From UBA7485 sp050945075 (lineage in GTDB: Bacteria > Bacillota > Clostridia > Eubacteriales > Eubacteriaceae), in contig JBMNSG010000028.1 of the NCBI GenBank assembly GCA_050945075.1, positions 1-22,646 on the forward strand: a DNA stretch of 22,646 nt, in the 5' to 3' direction. Positions 21,460-22,646 of this stretch are shown here, piece by piece. Under the pieces are notes generated by a model. The model saw nothing but the letters and a program-made list of their open reading frames with translations, was not told where the DNA came from and ran no database searches. Both the position numbers and the translations under genes were made by a program. Positions within the stretch are counted from its first letter, which is position 1. Each line of letters opens with the position of its first letter.

Positions 21460-22646
21460 TCATTTATTCTTATCTGACTGACAATCAATGCAGTCGGGAC
21501 TGTGTTTCATCCTGTTCAGCACACTCATGCCAAAGGGGATGGAGATCATAAAAGTAAGCAGATCCGCTAGCGGCTGAGTGATTTCAAGACCGGTCAGTCC
21601 CAGGATCCCGGAGAGCAGAAACAGCATGGGGATGTACATCAGACCCTGACGTGAAAGTGCCAGGATACTGGCTTTAACCGTCTCCCTGATATTCTGCAGG
21701 AACATATTGGTCATGACAATCCACCCCTGCAGCGGCATGGTCAGGCATTGAAAGCGAAGTGCCGCAGAAGCCACGGCGATGACTTGCGAATCTCCGGAAA
21801 ACAGGCCGATCAGCTGAGGCGCAAAGAGCGCGATCAGTCCGGCAAGGACAATGAGCACAACAGTCGATAGCTTGACGCCAAACCAGAATGCGCTGGAAAC
21901 CCGTTTATACAATCCGGCACCGTAGTTAAAACCGCACACCGGCTGAAATCCCTGTCCAAAACCGATGATAGCCGCTCCGGACAGATTGACGATTTTGTTG
22001 ACGACAGCAAAACCTGCAATCGCCGCATCGCCGTACCCGCCGGCCAGATGATTGAGTGCCAGAATGGCGAGGCTGGAAATACCCTGCCGGCATAGTGACG
22101 GCAGACCGCCGGCCGCTATTTCCCGGTAGGTCCTGAGTGTGGGCTTGAAATTAGACCAGCGGATGGTGATGTTGTCTGATCTCTGGCAGCCTGCCAGCAG
22201 AATCAGAAAGCTTAAAGCCTCACTGATCATGGTCGAAAGGCCGGCACCGGCAACCCCCATATGGAAACCGAAAATAAGCACCGGATCCAGAAGCGAATTG
22301 CAGACCGCGCCTGACACCAGACCCGCCATGGCGAAAAATGCGTTGCCCTGCAGACGCAGCTGGTTGTTGAGGACAAATGAAGACATGATAAATGGCAGTC
22401 CAAGCAGGATATAATCCATATACGCCAGGGTATCCGGAAGAATGGTATCCGTCGCCCCCAGAACGCGCGCCAGCTGTACGCGGAATGTGAAGCCGATGAT
22501 CGCACAGATCGTCCCCAGGATGACTGCCGAAAAGAAGCCGGCTGATGCCATTCTCTCGGCGCTTTTATATTTTTTTGCGCCGATGGATCTGGAGATATAG
22601 TTGCCGGAGCCATGGCCGAAGAAAAAACCGCAGGCCTGGATCATGG
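21460..22646 (-). CDS. MATE family efflux transporter, N-terminus cut by the window edge
   Basis: The visible 395 or so residues match multidrug and toxin extrusion transporters: GHGSGNYISRSIGAKK (an early family motif), repeated pairs of hydrophobic helices, and GFGQGFQPVCGFNYGAG in the second half. Full proteins have about 450 residues, so roughly the first 50-60 are missing beyond the right edge; the methionine at the edge is internal, not the start. MATE proteins export drugs or metabolites with sodium or proton gradients. The C-terminal tail has two Cys residues in DCIDC, which is not a core family feature. Confidence 0.93.
   Translation of the reverse strand, partial: MIQACGFFFGHGSGNYISRSIGAKKYKSAERMASAGFFSAVILGTICAIIGFTFRVQLARVLGATDTILPDTLAYMDYILLGLPFIMSSFVLNNQLRLQGNAFFAMAGLVSGAVCNSLLDPVLIFGFHMGVAGAGLSTMISEALSFLILLAGCQRSDNITIRWSNFKPTLRTYREIAAGGLPSLCRQGISSLAILALNHLAGGYGDAAIAGFAVVNKIVNLSGAAIIGFGQGFQPVCGFNYGAGLYKRVSSAFWFGVKLSTVVLIVLAGLIALFAPQLIGLFSGDSQVIAVASAALRFQCLTMPLQGWIVMTNMFLQNIRETVKASILALSRQGLMYIPMLFLLSGILGLTGLEITQPLADLLTFMISIPFGMSVLNRMKHSPDCIDCQSDKNK

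Overview
The window looks like a chromosomal segment of an anaerobic, low-to-moderate GC Bacillota (Firmicutes) bacterium. The evidence is a single-chain pyruvate:ferredoxin oxidoreductase, an HPr with both the His and the regulatory Ser site, a YdbC/PC4-type small protein, strong AGGAGG-type ribosome binding sites and many intrinsic terminators. The exact family cannot be fixed by eye; Erysipelotrichia or a Clostridia-related lineage are both possible. I saw no tRNA or rRNA genes, CRISPR array, phage genes or intact insertion sequence.

Layout. (1) 70-1177, minus: cobS (cobalamin assembly) and a stand-alone HPr gene with its own promoter and terminator. (2) 1368-2849, plus: a DUF1858 protein, then a class III aminotransferase-like protein that has lost the usual catalytic lysine. 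(3) 3109-6651, minus: the large pyruvate:ferredoxin oxidoreductase. (4) 6652-7072: a 421-base intergenic region with the nifJ promoter and a block of hairpins that may be a small RNA or a small inverted-repeat element. (5) 7073-10512, minus: two-domain PPK2-type polyphosphate:AMP phosphotransferase, then an HD-domain protein coupled to an isocitrate dehydrogenase. (6) 10748-11593, plus: an unusual coiled-coil protein with two CxxC pairs and a LiaF-like C-terminal domain. (7) 11743-16976, minus: a complete potassium-uptake and sensing locus with two TrkA-type subunits, a small TPR protein with a Cys cluster, the TrkH channel, a short KdpD-type kinase and a KdpE-type regulator. (8) 17325-18491, plus: a secreted coiled-coil M23 peptidase. 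(9) 18526-19014, minus: glutaredoxin and YdbC. (10) 19200-21359, plus: upp and an amino acid permease. (11) 21460 to the right edge, minus: a MATE exporter cut by the window end.

The potassium locus is the most interesting part. Two promoter regions in it, one before the first trkA gene and one before the TPR-trkH pair, carry the same operator: four TGTGAG half-sites with starts separated by 11, 20 and 11 bases. Each is followed, in the direction of the genes, by a matching TAA(A/G)GTA element ten bases from the last half-site. Direct repeats with an 11-base period are the usual target form of OmpR/PhoB-family regulators, and the locus encodes one (KdpE-like). The simplest model is that the short KdpD and KdpE control this Trk system instead of a Kdp ATPase, which is not present in the window. 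The two-component genes lack this operator and instead follow a leader with 27-base tandem repeats.

The metabolic genes fit a fermentative anaerobe: pyruvate to acetyl-CoA and reduced ferredoxin, 2-oxoglutarate supply by isocitrate dehydrogenase, and phosphate or energy reserve use through polyphosphate.
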